A stretch of DNA of 64,000 nt, taken from contig NZ_FPAB01000010.1 in the NCBI RefSeq assembly GCF_900116145.1, forward strand, positions 62,001 through 126,000, written 5' to 3'. This stretch comes from Streptomyces harbinensis. Lineage in GTDB: Bacteria > Actinomycetota > Actinomycetes > Streptomycetales > Streptomycetaceae. The notes under the pieces were generated by a model. That model was not told the origin of the DNA. It ran no database searches and worked only from the letters and a program-made list of their open reading frames with translations. The position numbers and the translations under genes were made by a program. Below are positions 16,388 through 25,870 of the stretch, piece by piece. The stretch's first letter is position 1; the number at the start of each line of letters is the position of its first letter.

Positions 16388-17821
16388 GTGACCACCGAAC
16401 CGCGCCGGCTGCGCAACTACATCGGCGGTACGTTCCGCGACGCCTACGACGGACGCACCACCGAGGTGATCGATCCCGTGACGGGTGAGGCGTACGCCCT
16501 GGCCCCGCTCTCCGGGGCCGCCGACGTGGACGCCGCCATGGCCGCCGCCGCCGAGGCGTTCCCCGCCTGGCGGGACGCCACCCCCGCCACCCGCCAGCTG
16601 GCCCTGCTGAAGGCCGCCGACGCCTTCGAACGGCACGCCGACGAACTACTGGCCATCGAGTGCGAGAACACCGGCAAACCGCTGGAGCTGACCCGGCAGG
16701 AAGAACTGCCGATGATGCTCGAACAAATCCGCTTTTTCGCGGGCGCCGCGCGCATGCTGGAGGGCAAGTCCGCCGGCGAGTACATGACCGGCATGACCTC
16801 CTTCGTCCGCCGCGAACCGGTCGGCGTCTGCGCCCAGGTGGCGCCGTGGAACTACCCGATCATGATGGCGGTGTGGAAGTTCGCCCCCGCGCTCGCGGCC
16901 GGCAACACCGTGGTGCTCAAGCCGTCCGACACCACCCCCGCCTCCACCGTGTACGCCGCCGGGCTGCTCGGCGAGATCCTGCCGCCCGGCGTGTTCAACG
17001 TCGTCTGCGGCGACCGCGACACCGGCCGGCTGATGGTGGACCACCCCACCCCCGCCATGGTGTCGATCACCGGTTCGGTCCGCGCGGGGGGCGAAGTGGC
17101 GGCGGGCGCCGCGGCGGGCCTCAAGCGCGTCCACCTGGAGCTGGGCGGCAAGGCACCCTGTCTGGTCTTCGAGGACGCCGACCTGCAGGCGGCCGTCGAG
17201 GGCATCCGCGACGCCGGCTTCTTCAACGCCGGGCAGGACTGCACGGCGGCCACCCGGGTTCTGGTGCACGAGTCCCTGCACGACGACTTCGTCGCGGCCC
17301 TCACCAAGGCGGCGCAGGAGGTCAAGACCGGCGACGTGACCGACCCCGACTGCACCTACGGCCCGCTCAACAGCGCCGCCCATCTGGAGAAGGTGGCCGG
17401 CTACATCGACCGGCTGCCGGCCCACGCGAAGATCGAGACCGGCGGCAAGCGGGTCGGCGAACGCGGCTACTTCTACGCCCCCACCGTGGTCAGCGGACTG
17501 CGCCAGGACGACGAGATCATCCAGCAGGAGGTCTTCGGCCCGGTCATCACCGTGCAGAAGTTCACCGACGAGGCCGAGGGCGTGCGCTGGGCCAACGACG
17601 TGGAGTACGGTCTCGCCTCCTCGGTGTGGACCCGCGACCACGCCCGGGCGATGCGGCTGTCCAAGGCGCTGGAGTTCGGCTGCGTGTGGATCAACACCCA
17701 CATCCCGCTGGTGGGCGAGATGCCGCACGGCGGCTTCAAGAAGTCGGGGTACGGCAAGGACCTCTCCGCCTACGGCATGGAGGACTACACCCGGGTCAAG
17801 CATGTGATGACGGCGCTGTGA
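16388..17821 (+). CDS. Probable gamma-aminobutyraldehyde dehydrogenase
   Basis: 477-aa NAD(P)-dependent aldehyde dehydrogenase. Motifs: APWNYPIMMAVWKFAPALAAGN, general-base Glu in LELGGKAPC, catalytic Cys in FFNAGQDCTAATR, and EVFGPVITV. Overall it resembles the aminobutyraldehyde dehydrogenases of putrescine breakdown (PatD/YdcW type), which make GABA. The GTG at 16388 sits six bases after AGGAGG; an upstream in-frame ATG at 16343 lies within the -10 box, so it is rejected. GabT and a PucR regulator elsewhere in the window fit the same pathway. Substrate is inferred. Confidence 0.87.
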   Translation: MTTEPRRLRNYIGGTFRDAYDGRTTEVIDPVTGEAYALAPLSGAADVDAAMAAAAEAFPAWRDATPATRQLALLKAADAFERHADELLAIECENTGKPLELTRQEELPMMLEQIRFFAGAARMLEGKSAGEYMTGMTSFVRREPVGVCAQVAPWNYPIMMAVWKFAPALAAGNTVVLKPSDTTPASTVYAAGLLGEILPPGVFNVVCGDRDTGRLMVDHPTPAMVSITGSVRAGGEVAAGAAAGLKRVHLELGGKAPCLVFEDADLQAAVEGIRDAGFFNAGQDCTAATRVLVHESLHDDFVAALTKAAQEVKTGDVTDPDCTYGPLNSAAHLEKVAGYIDRLPAHAKIETGGKRVGERGYFYAPTVVSGLRQDDEIIQQEVFGPVITVQKFTDEAEGVRWANDVEYGLASSVWTRDHARAMRLSKALEFGCVWINTHIPLVGEMPHGGFKKSGYGKDLSAYGMEDYTRVKHVMTAL

Positions 17822-17831
17822 CCCCACGGCT

Positions 17832-17868
17832 TCCCGGCGGCGGCTCGTACGGAGCGCCGCCGCCGGGA
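17832..17868. terminator. Bidirectional hairpin terminator
   Basis: 13-bp perfect stem TCCCGGCGGCGGC / GCCGCCGCCGGGA with an 11-base loop, in the 67-base gap between convergent genes. Confidence 0.85.
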
Positions 17869-17888
17869 GGCCACCGGCCGCGTGGCGG

Positions 17889-20621
17889 TCAGGACTCGGC
17901 GGCCAGGACGTCGCGCAGCCGGCGCGCCTCCGTCAGCAGCCGGGTGGAGCCCCGCCGGGCGGCGTACTCCTCCAGACCTGGCACCGGCCCGCGGGCACCG
18001 GCCCACACCGCACACTCGGCGCCCAGCGCCACCAGGTCCGCCAGCCGGTGCGGCGGCTCGGCGAGCAGCACCGGCAGCGCCGCCGCCACCGCCTCCCACA
18101 CCGCGCGGTACGCCCCCGACCCGGCGGCCTCCCGCAGCGCGGGCACCACCCGGCTGAGCTTGATCTCCCCCCGCGCGGCGCGCGCCGCGAGTTCCGCGCC
18201 CAGCTCCGCCCCGCCCAGCCGGCCGCCCGCCGCCAGCGCGAGCAGCGCGTCCACCGCCACCGCCCGGTCCTCCGCGCCCCGCGCGCTCAGCGTGAGGGTG
18301 ACCGCCAGCAGCAGCACCGGCCCGCCCGCCCGGGGCGACTCCGCCAGCTGGGCGATCATGCCCGAACCGTCGTTCGTCCCGTGCTCCACCAGGCCCGGCA
18401 GGGCCGGCAGCACGAACGCCGCCATCACCTCCGGGCGGGAGGGCCACAGCGTGGGCCACAACGCCGCCAGCTGCGCCCGCGGATACAGATACCGGCGGGC
18501 GTCGGGCGATCCGGTGAGCAGCGTCAGCAGCGTGTCCTCACCCGCCGCCGGAACGCCGGGGCGGGCCGGCTCCGCCGCCAGGCGCAGCCGGATCGCGTGG
18601 CGGCCCCCGGGCCGGGTCACCGTGGCCCCCGCCGCCCCGAAACTCAGCCACTCCGCCAGCCGGTCCCCGGCCGCGCTGCCGATCCGGGTGGCCCGCTCGG
18701 CCAGCTGCGGCTCCGGCTCCGGGGGCAGCCGCAGCAGCGCCAGCTGCAGGTCGTACTCCCACGGGACCCACCCCTCCCGCGCCGCCCGCTCCAGACGCCC
18801 CGTCAGCACGGCGGCCTCCAGCGACCCGTCCGGCGCGGTGGGCGTCGCCACCAGCATCGGTACCGGGGCGTGCGCCAGACCGAAGGTGATCTCCCGCAGC
18901 CGGTGGAGCAGCACCTGCACCGGACCGGGCGAGTGGCCCACGGTGTTCCGCCACTGGCCGAGCCGGGTGCCGAAGTAGTGGTCCTTGCCCGCGCTCGCCC
19001 GCTCCGGAGGAGCCGGCAGATAGAACAGCCGGCGCCTGGTGTCCACCGGACGGACGGGCCCGGTGGCCGCGCCGAGCAGATCGTGCAGCTCTCCGAGCGG
19101 ATCCCCGCTCGCCCGCAGCCGCGCATCGCTCTCACCGGGGACGATGCCGTACCGGTCCAGCACCGGCGCCAGAGCGGCGAGCAACTCCGGACGATCCCGG
19201 TGCGCGGCGGCCACCACGGCCTCCAGGACACGTTCGAGAGCCGGCGGGTCGATCTCGGAGCCCCGCGAGAACCGGACGCTGTCGCCCACCGCCGTCAGCA
19301 ACTGCGCCACCTCCTCCGCCAGCTCGGCGAGCGAGCCGATCGGCGGCGGCATGGTCCGGACGGGCAGCGTGGGCAGGGCCGGCGGCGCGACGGCGTCCGG
19401 GGCGCTGACCTCGATACCGAGCGCCGGGCCCAGCTCGGCGCGCAGATCGGCCGGCAGGCCCTCCGCCCGTACCGACAACTCCTCGGCGGCGGCGGGGCCG
19501 AGCGCCGCCGCGTGCCGCAGCACCAGCCGGGTGGCCCGGCGCGCCACGTCGGGCGAGGCGTGGACGAACGCCGCGCCCGCCGCCGTCAGCAGCGCCGCCG
19601 CCCGGTCCGAGTGCCGCGGAACGGCCTTCGCCAGCCACGACAGCTGAGCCGCCGCCAGCTTCCGCTCCGGCCGGAACAGCACCACCTCCGTGGCCCCGCA
19701 CACCGCCTCCGCCGTCAGCCGGCCCGCCTCGTCCAGCCGGCGCAGCTCCGCCTGCGCCACGGCGGCCACCGGGGACGGCGCGTCGGGCAGCAGCAGGGAC
19801 AGCTCCCGTATCCGCTCCGCCGCCTCCTCGACCGTCACGTCGAGCAGGGCGTACAGCCGCAGATAGCCGCGCAGATCGGACGGCCGTCCGCCGCGCAGCA
19901 GCCGGCGCAGCGTGCCGTCCAGCAGAGCCGACCGCCGCGGCCTGCCGTCCGCGGCGGCGGCCACCAGCCGCTGCGCGAACGGCCCGTTCTCCAGCAGCTC
20001 GCCCAGCTCGTCCACCGAGAACAGCAGCGGCACCATCGTGTCGAGCAGCGGATCCGCCCCGAGACCGGCGGCGGCGAACCGCCGGTCGTAGCCGCGGTGC
20101 ACCCACATGCGCACCACCTCGGCGCGCGGCGGCGGCGTCACGCCGGTCTCGGCCAGCAGATCGAGCATCGCCAGCCGGCAGTCCGGGCGGGCGTTGTCGT
20201 CGATGCGCAGCGCGAGCCGTTCGGCCAGCTCCCGCCGCCAGCCGGCGTCCCGCTCCCGCAGCAGCGCGAACTCCGCGTCGAACCCCTCCCGGTAGTTCCC
20301 CTGGAAGAACCGCCAGTCGGTGAGCCAGCGCGCCAGCTCGTCGGGGCCGCGCAGCACCCCCGCGCCGGCCAGCCGCAGCGCGGGCCCGCGTTCGTACACC
20401 CGCTGACGTTCCTGGGCGGCGCGCCGCTGCCGGGCGCCGCGGTTCCACAGCCACTGGTCCGCCTCGTCGCGCTCCTGCTGCCACCGCCTGCGGTAGGCCC
20501 GCAGCGGCTTGGCCAGGGCCCGCCGGTCCCGGTCGGTCAGGCCCGTGAGCGCCGCCAGCACCGCCGCGTGGTCGGCGGCCTCCAGGGCCTTCTCCAGCGG
20601 ACCGAACGCACCGTCCGTCAT
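17889..20621 (-). CDS. Large conserved actinobacterial protein (DUF6493-like), partner of SWIM protein
   Basis: 910 aa, Leu/Ala-rich and mostly helical, without signal peptide, membrane segment or recognisable nucleotide motif. The N-terminal third has HEAT-like helical pairs; MWVHRGYDRRF and LARWLTDWRFFQGNYREGFDAEF are distinctive. The layout and the SWIM neighbour match the DUF6493 family as I recall it; function unknown. Start ATG at 20621 (MTDGAFGPLEKALEAADH), with the in-frame extension to 20747 rejected because it overlaps the SWIM gene and is low complexity. It lies 23 bases after the SWIM gene in one operon. Confidence 0.75.
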   Translation of the reverse strand: MTDGAFGPLEKALEAADHAAVLAALTGLTDRDRRALAKPLRAYRRRWQQERDEADQWLWNRGARQRRAAQERQRVYERGPALRLAGAGVLRGPDELARWLTDWRFFQGNYREGFDAEFALLRERDAGWRRELAERLALRIDDNARPDCRLAMLDLLAETGVTPPPRAEVVRMWVHRGYDRRFAAAGLGADPLLDTMVPLLFSVDELGELLENGPFAQRLVAAAADGRPRRSALLDGTLRRLLRGGRPSDLRGYLRLYALLDVTVEEAAERIRELSLLLPDAPSPVAAVAQAELRRLDEAGRLTAEAVCGATEVVLFRPERKLAAAQLSWLAKAVPRHSDRAAALLTAAGAAFVHASPDVARRATRLVLRHAAALGPAAAEELSVRAEGLPADLRAELGPALGIEVSAPDAVAPPALPTLPVRTMPPPIGSLAELAEEVAQLLTAVGDSVRFSRGSEIDPPALERVLEAVVAAAHRDRPELLAALAPVLDRYGIVPGESDARLRASGDPLGELHDLLGAATGPVRPVDTRRRLFYLPAPPERASAGKDHYFGTRLGQWRNTVGHSPGPVQVLLHRLREITFGLAHAPVPMLVATPTAPDGSLEAAVLTGRLERAAREGWVPWEYDLQLALLRLPPEPEPQLAERATRIGSAAGDRLAEWLSFGAAGATVTRPGGRHAIRLRLAAEPARPGVPAAGEDTLLTLLTGSPDARRYLYPRAQLAALWPTLWPSRPEVMAAFVLPALPGLVEHGTNDGSGMIAQLAESPRAGGPVLLLAVTLTLSARGAEDRAVAVDALLALAAGGRLGGAELGAELAARAARGEIKLSRVVPALREAAGSGAYRAVWEAVAAALPVLLAEPPHRLADLVALGAECAVWAGARGPVPGLEEYAARRGSTRLLTEARRLRDVLAAES

Positions 20622-20644
20622 CTTCCGTCCTCCGTTGTCCGTGC

Positions 20645-22039
20645 TCAGTCGTTCGGGCCGGGCCGCGCGGGTGCCCCGGGCCGGGCGGCCAGCTCCGCCG
20701 CCAGCGCGTGCTTGCACTTGCCACGCGTCCCGCGGTAGCGCGACCACCAGGGGCAGGTGCAGCCCAGCGCCGTACCGTCGGCGGTCAGCCGCACCCGGTG
20801 CGCACGGTCCGGCATCGCCACGGTCGCGGTGCGGGCGGCGTCGTCCCCCGCGGCGGCGTCCGGCGCTTCCGCGAGCCGCACCACCCCCTCCGCGAGCAGG
20901 GACCGGGCGCCGCGCAGCCGGGGGTTCAGCCGCTCCGCGCCCGCCGCGTCGTACGGCAGCTCGCGGTGGAAGTACGCCGCCTCCGCCACGTCGTAACCCA
21001 CCCGCCCCGCCGTCCCCAGCTGACCGAGTGCCGCCTTGACCCGGGGCAGCGGAAGCCCGGAGAGCCGGGCCAGCTCACCGGTCTCCACGGCCGGTTCGAA
21101 GTCCATCAGCGCCCCGACGAGCTCCGCGTCCGCCTCCACCTGATCGGCCACCAGGGCGTCCAGCACCGCGCCCTCACCCGAGAACCCGCGCGTCACCTCC
21201 GGGGACAGCGTCAGCACCAGCCGCATCCCGGGCAGTTCCAGCTCCCAGGCCGAGGCCACCGGGAGCGAGGCGGCCGACACCGGCGGGCCGTACACCCGCA
21301 GCGCCCGGGCGAAACGCAGCAGCGGCGTCAGCACCTCAAGCCGCCGCGCCCCGGCCAGGGCCACGGCGCCGGGCGCGGGGCGCGCCGAGCGGCGCAGCGT
21401 CCGTCCGGCGGGCACCATCCACAGCACCCCCGACCCCGCGGGCAGCGACCGCAGCAGCCGTACCGCCTCCGCCGCCGGCAGCTCGGCGCGCAGATCGAAC
21501 GGTACGGAGATCACCTGCAGCTCGGCGAACCCCCGCAGCCAGCGCTCGGGCAGCGGCACCTTCTTCTCCAGCACCGCGCCGTCCGTCGTGGTGACCGTCA
21601 GTTCGTCGGCGCCGACCGACAGATGGAGCGGGTCGCCGCCGCGGACCCGGGCCAGCGCCTCGCGCAGCGGATCGTTCACATCGACGTTGGTGGTGCCCCG
21701 GTCGAAGACCTCGCCGTCCAGCGCGCCGGGCAGCACGTCCAGCCGCGCGTGCACCCCGCCGCAGGCCGAGAAGGACTCGAACCGCAGCCGCTGACCGTCA
21801 CAGGTCACCACCGGGTCGCGCAGCGCCGCCAGCTGTGGCCGGAAATAGCGGGTACGCGCCACCGCCGCGACCGCCAGCAGGCCGCGCGCCGCTGCCTCCG
21901 GGCGGGTCAGTACGCCGCTGAAGAACCGCGGATGGGGCAGCGGCCCGCGTGACGTCGTACCGCCGGAGGTCGCCAGGCCCACCGCGCCGCCGGACGCGTC
22001 GGCCGCCGAGGGCCGCAGATACCGATAAGAATGCGTCAT
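20645..22039 (-). CDS. SWIM zinc-finger protein
   Basis: 464 aa. The C-terminus carries a SWIM finger: CTCPWWSRY, then KCKHALAAELAAR, giving CxC...CxH. SWIM domains bind DNA or protein; relatives occur with MoxR/vWA and DUF5682-type partners, such as E. coli YehQ. The preceding ~400 residues are a conserved region without enzymatic motifs. Start ATG 22039 (MTHSYRYLRPS); an ATG three codons earlier (22048) is equally possible. It is the first of a two-gene unit with the 910-aa protein and lies 66 bases downstream of the GDPD gene on the same strand. Confidence 0.85.
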   Translation of the reverse strand: MTHSYRYLRPSAADASGGAVGLATSGGTTSRGPLPHPRFFSGVLTRPEAAARGLLAVAAVARTRYFRPQLAALRDPVVTCDGQRLRFESFSACGGVHARLDVLPGALDGEVFDRGTTNVDVNDPLREALARVRGGDPLHLSVGADELTVTTTDGAVLEKKVPLPERWLRGFAELQVISVPFDLRAELPAAEAVRLLRSLPAGSGVLWMVPAGRTLRRSARPAPGAVALAGARRLEVLTPLLRFARALRVYGPPVSAASLPVASAWELELPGMRLVLTLSPEVTRGFSGEGAVLDALVADQVEADAELVGALMDFEPAVETGELARLSGLPLPRVKAALGQLGTAGRVGYDVAEAAYFHRELPYDAAGAERLNPRLRGARSLLAEGVVRLAEAPDAAAGDDAARTATVAMPDRAHRVRLTADGTALGCTCPWWSRYRGTRGKCKHALAAELAARPGAPARPGPND

Positions 22040-22105
22040 CGCCACCATGCACCGAACCGTAGAGCTCGGCACTGACAATCCGGCCCGGTGCGGCGGCGGT
22101 TGGCG

Positions 22106-22798
22106 TCAGGGTGCGGAGAAGGACCCGATGACGCGGCGCAGTTCGGAGACGCGGTTGCTGGTGATGGCGTCCACCCCCATCGCCAGCAGGCGGCGCATGG
22201 CGCGCGGGGAGTCCACCGTCCAGGCCATCACCCGCAGCCCCCGGTCGTGGGCGCGGGCCACCAGGGCGCGGTCCAGCAGACCGAAACGGTACGTCAGCCA
22301 GGCCGGGCGCAGTCCGTCCAGCAGGGCGGCGCGCGGCGGACCGGTGCGCTTCCAGGTCAGGCCGATCTCCGCCGCCGCGTCCGCCGCCCGTACCGCCTTG
22401 AGCGCCGCCGGATCGCCGCAGTAACTCACCCGGTCCGCCGCGCCGGCCTCCCGTACCGCCGCCACCGCCGCGCGGGCCGGCTCCGCCGCACGCATCGGCA
22501 GATCGATCAGGGTGCGCACCGGCGCCGTGACGGCGAGCACCTCGGACAGGGTCGGTACGCCGCCGGCGGTGCGGGCGCGCACCTCGTCCGCTGTCAGCTC
22601 GGCCACCGGACGATCGTGCCCCCACAGCCGCTCCAGGGTGGCGTCGTGCAGCACGACCGGTACGCCGTCCCGGGTCAGCCGGACATCCAGCTCCACCATG
22701 TCCGCGCCGGTCGCGACGGCGGAGAGGAAGGAAGCGACGGTGTTCTCCCGGGCGCGGTACGGGTCGCCCCGGTGGGCCACCGCGAGGACGCCCCTCAT
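22106..22798 (-). CDS. Glycerophosphodiester phosphodiesterase
   Basis: 230-aa TIM-barrel GDPD family protein. HRGDPYRARENTVASF at residues 9-24 supplies the catalytic His and Arg and the metal-binding Glu; VELDVRLTRDGVPVVLHDATLERL supplies the Glu-Asp metal pair and second His. The enzyme splits glycerophosphodiesters to glycerol-3-phosphate and an alcohol. No signal peptide, so it is cytosolic. The ATG overlaps the TGA of the deaminase gene (ATGA), so the two are translationally coupled. Confidence 0.92.
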   Translation of the reverse strand: MRGVLAVAHRGDPYRARENTVASFLSAVATGADMVELDVRLTRDGVPVVLHDATLERLWGHDRPVAELTADEVRARTAGGVPTLSEVLAVTAPVRTLIDLPMRAAEPARAAVAAVREAGAADRVSYCGDPAALKAVRAADAAAEIGLTWKRTGPPRAALLDGLRPAWLTYRFGLLDRALVARAHDRGLRVMAWTVDSPRAMRRLLAMGVDAITSNRVSELRRVIGSFSAP

Positions 22799-23853
22799 GC
22801 GGCCCCGGCCCCGGTCCCGGCGCCGGCCCCCGCTTCGGTCCACGCCGCCAGGTGCGCGTCGATCTCCGCCGTCAGCGCCGTCTTGCCGGCCGGGTCGAGG
22901 AAGGAGGCGGTCACCGCGTTCTTCGCCAGCGCCGCGACGCCCGCCGCGTCCAGGCCGAGCAGCCGGGCGGCGATGGCGTACTCCGTGCTCAGGTCGGTCC
23001 CGAACATCGGCGGGTCGTCCGAGTTGATGGTGACCGTCACCCCGGCGTCGATCAGCTGCGGGAGCGGGTGTTCGTCCAGGGAGGACACGGACCGGGTGGC
23101 GACCTCGGAGGTCGGGCAGATCTCCAGCGGGACGCCGCGCTCGGCCAGATGGGCCAGGAGCGCGGGGTCGTGGACGGCGTTGTTCCCGTGCCCGATGCGC
23201 TCGGCGCGCAGTTCGGTCAGGGCGTCCCAGACGGTCTGCGGCCCGGTGCTCTCCCCGGCGTGCGGGACGCTGTGCAGCCCGGCGGCGATGGCGCGGTCGA
23301 AGGCCGGCTTGAAGAGCCCGCGCGGCCAGCCCTTTTCCGGACCGCCGAGGCCGAAGGAGACCAGGCCGTCCGGCGGCAGCTCGGTCGCCAGCCGGGCGGT
23401 CTCCTCGGCGGCGGGCAGTCCCAGTTCGCCGGGGATGTCGAAGCACCAGCGCAGCACGACGCCCAGGTCGCGCTCCGCGGCGATCCTGGCGTCCTCGATG
23501 GCCTCCATGTACGCCGGCGCCGGGATGTCGCGGATGACGGACGAGTACGGGGTGAGGGTCAGCTCGGCGTAGCGGATGTGCTGGGCGGCCATGTCCCGGG
23601 CGACCTCGTACGTCAGCAGCCGGATGTCCTCCGCGTCGCGGATCAGGTCGACGACCGAGATGTAGACCTCCACGAAGTGTGCGAAGTCCCGGAAGGTGAA
23701 GTACCGCGCCAGTTCCTCGGGATCCTTGGGCACCGGGGAGTCGGGGTGGCGTGCCGCCAGTTCGGCGACGATGCGCGGCGAGGCCGAGCCGACATGGTGA
23801 ACATGCAGCTCAGCCTTGGGAAGCCGGGCGATGAAAGCGGTCAGGTCGGACAA
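22795..23853 (-). CDS. Probable aminodeoxyfutalosine deaminase (adenosine-deaminase family)
   Basis: 352 aa. Metal ligands are in KAELHVHHVGSAS, VPHAGES (His), ERIGHGNNA and INSDDPPMFGTDL, so the active site is complete. The motif HHVGS replaces the HLDG/HLEG of true adenosine deaminases; it matches the actinobacterial cog1816 enzymes, including S. avermitilis Sav2595, shown to deaminate 6-aminodeoxyfutalosine in menaquinone synthesis. Start: TTG at 23853 is preceded five bases away by a perfect GGAGG, whereas the upstream ATG at 23889 has no RBS and would add 12 residues. Either way the frame is the same. Substrate is inferred, not shown. Confidence 0.85.
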   Translation of the reverse strand: MSDLTAFIARLPKAELHVHHVGSASPRIVAELAARHPDSPVPKDPEELARYFTFRDFAHFVEVYISVVDLIRDAEDIRLLTYEVARDMAAQHIRYAELTLTPYSSVIRDIPAPAYMEAIEDARIAAERDLGVVLRWCFDIPGELGLPAAEETARLATELPPDGLVSFGLGGPEKGWPRGLFKPAFDRAIAAGLHSVPHAGESTGPQTVWDALTELRAERIGHGNNAVHDPALLAHLAERGVPLEICPTSEVATRSVSSLDEHPLPQLIDAGVTVTINSDDPPMFGTDLSTEYAIAARLLGLDAAGVAALAKNAVTASFLDPAGKTALTAEIDAHLAAWTEAGAGAGTGAGAA

Positions 23854-23951
23854 GCTGGCCTCCGTGACGGGCGGGTGGGGCCCGTTCATGGTAGGCAGGG
23901 GCGGCGCAGGCCGCGGGGGCCCGTAGGGTATGGGGATTCAGGGGAGGAAGT

Positions 23952-24956
23952 GTGACGTCGATGGACGAGCCCGATCCGTTCCGGGCACCGGAGGAGAACG
24001 GGGCGCCGGGGCGGGGAACGGGCTGGGAACCGCCGGGCGGCACGGGCGCGGTTCCGCCACCGCAGGGCCCGCCCGCGCCGCAGCCGCAGGGGATCGCGGC
24101 GCCCGCCGCCGTACCGGGGCCGGACGCGCCGGGCGCGGGATACGCGCCGCTGGCGCAGCAGCAGCCGTACGGTCCGCCGCCGCCTCCTGTCATGAACTTG
24201 CCGTACGCGGCTCCGTTCCCGGTCCGGCCGCCCGGACCGCCGCGCAACGGGCTCGGGACCGCGTCGCTGGTGCTCGGCGTGCTCGCCGCCGCCCTGTGCT
24301 GGACGTTCTATCTGAGCCCGGTCGCCGTGGTCCTGGGCGTCCCGGCGCTGATCCTGGGTGCGGCGGGAGCCGCCCGCGCGCGGCGCGGCGAGGCCACCAA
24401 CCGGCTGCCGGCGCTGGGCGGGCTGTGGACGGGCGCGGGCGCGACGGCGATCGGTGCCGTGCTCTCGGTGCTGCTGATGGGCACACTGCTGAAGGTGGTC
24501 GAGGTGACCTCGGAGGCCGGCTCGGAACTGCTGGCCGGCGCGGAGGTGACGGTGCGGTACGAGGACGGGCTGACCGTCACCATGCCCGAACCGGAGCTCT
24601 CCACCAGCGGCGCCGTCGCCACCGTGGAGATACGGCTGCGCAACGAGGGCGGCGACGCGGCCCACCTCGGCGGCGCGGAACTGTACGTCCTGGTCGGCGA
24701 GCGCGAACTGCCGGGCCGCGACGTCCGGCTGGAGACGCCGCTGCCCGGCAGCCTGGAGCCGGGCCAGAACTGGACGGCCCGCTACACCGTCACCGTGCCC
24801 GCCGGCGCGCACGAGTTCGGTCTGGACTTCGCCCCGGGCCGGGACTACGCCTTCGGTTACTGGCAGCTGCCGCTCCCCGGCGCCGCCGGCTCCGGGGAGG
24901 ACGGCGACGCCGGCGCCGACCGGGGCGGGGACGACGGAGACACCGCCGACGTCTGA
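23952..24956 (+). CDS. DUF4190-type membrane protein
   Basis: 334 aa. A Pro/Gly/Gln-rich cytosolic N-terminus (~90 residues) precedes two to three membrane segments beginning GLGTASLVLGVLAAALCWTF, the DUF4190 signature, then a further segment near 155-180. The extracytoplasmic C-terminal domain resembles DUF4352 beta-sandwiches (TSGAVATVEIRLRNEGGDAA) and ends in an Asp/Gly-rich tail. GTG at 23952 follows GGGGAGGAAG. Function unknown; divergent from the deaminase operon. Confidence 0.82.
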   Translation: MTSMDEPDPFRAPEENGAPGRGTGWEPPGGTGAVPPPQGPPAPQPQGIAAPAAVPGPDAPGAGYAPLAQQQPYGPPPPPVMNLPYAAPFPVRPPGPPRNGLGTASLVLGVLAAALCWTFYLSPVAVVLGVPALILGAAGAARARRGEATNRLPALGGLWTGAGATAIGAVLSVLLMGTLLKVVEVTSEAGSELLAGAEVTVRYEDGLTVTMPEPELSTSGAVATVEIRLRNEGGDAAHLGGAELYVLVGERELPGRDVRLETPLPGSLEPGQNWTARYTVTVPAGAHEFGLDFAPGRDYAFGYWQLPLPGAAGSGEDGDAGADRGGDDGDTADV

Positions 24957-25081
24957 TCAGCTGCGACCGTCAACCCGTGCCGTAACGAACACATTCGGGC
25001 GATGTGACGCACACCACGGGAAAACCCGGCGAAACGGAGTAAGGATCCGGTCGCCCACCGCTCTCACCGAGTGATCCGCAC

Positions 25082-25098
25082 GGCCCCCGCCGGGGGCC
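25082..25098 (+). terminator. Short GC hairpin in the leader of the 154-aa gene
   Basis: GGCCCCC-GCC-GGGGGCC, seven bp with a three-base loop, 26 bases before the GTG of the next gene. It could end transcription from the upstream gene or act in the leader. Confidence 0.4.
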
Positions 25099-25123
25099 CC
25101 GGAGTATCAGGAAGGAGAGCACG

Positions 25124-25588
25124 GTGAGTGGCACAGGCGGGGTGAGGTCCGCGATGCGATGGCTGGCCTCGGCAGCACCCGAACCGGATACCTGCCGATG
25201 GGAGTGGGAACGCCATCCGCTGGGGGTGGCGCTGTTACCGGCCGGCCGGATGTGGGACGTACTGATCCTGGACGGCACGCTGGGCCATCCCACGCTCCAG
25301 GTGCTCACCCGGCTGCTGGAGCGGCCGGGGCCGGTCCTGGCGGACCACGGCGACGCCAGGATCGGATTCTTCGTGCCGCCGGGCACCACGGGGCGCTGGA
25401 TCGGTACCGGAGTACGCGGCGCCGGGTCCGGCAGCTGGGTCGCCGTCCCGCACCCGGGCCGTACCGGCCACGGCGTGCGCTGGCTGGTGCCGCCGGACGG
25501 CTCCGGCGCGCTGACCGACCCCGGGCTGCTGGAACTGGCGATGCACGAAGCGGCGGCCGGCGCGGCGCGGCGCCCGGCGCGGGAATGA
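25124..25588 (+). CDS. Conserved hypothetical protein resembling a primase/polymerase-like N-terminal region
   Basis: 154 aa, cytosolic. FFVPPGTTGRWIGTG and GVRWLVPPDGSGALTD recall the short stretches found in actinobacterial bifunctional DNA primase/polymerase-like proteins, but no catalytic Asp motif is visible, so activity cannot be assigned. GTG at 25124 with a strong GGAAGGAGAG. It stands alone, with 282 bases of non-coding DNA before the convergent vWA gene. Confidence 0.72.
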   Translation: MSGTGGVRSAMRWLASAAPEPDTCRWEWERHPLGVALLPAGRMWDVLILDGTLGHPTLQVLTRLLERPGPVLADHGDARIGFFVPPGTTGRWIGTGVRGAGSGSWVAVPHPGRTGHGVRWLVPPDGSGALTDPGLLELAMHEAAAGAARRPARE

Positions 25589-25870
25589 TCGACCGGCCGC
25601 ACGCCCCGGGGGGTGTGGGGCGGGCGGAACCGGTCCCGAGAAGGCGGGAGTCGATGGCTCGCCACCGCTGTGAACGGTACGGCAGCGGGAGCGGCCCGAC
25701 GCCGCGCGCCGCCGGATCCGCATCACATCCCCCCAGCTTCTCCATTACGCGCAGCCGGACCGCACACGCCGCCTGTGTGCCTGCCGTTCCCGCGCTCGTG
25801 GCCCGCAGCGCGGGGACGGCCCGGGGGAGAACGCCGGCCGGCGAGCGCGCGGTGTCCCCGCGTGGAGGGG

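Noticed and set aside
22795..23889. ATG at 23889 as start of the deaminase
   Set aside because: No Shine-Dalgarno; TTG at 23853 has a perfect GGAGG at ideal distance.
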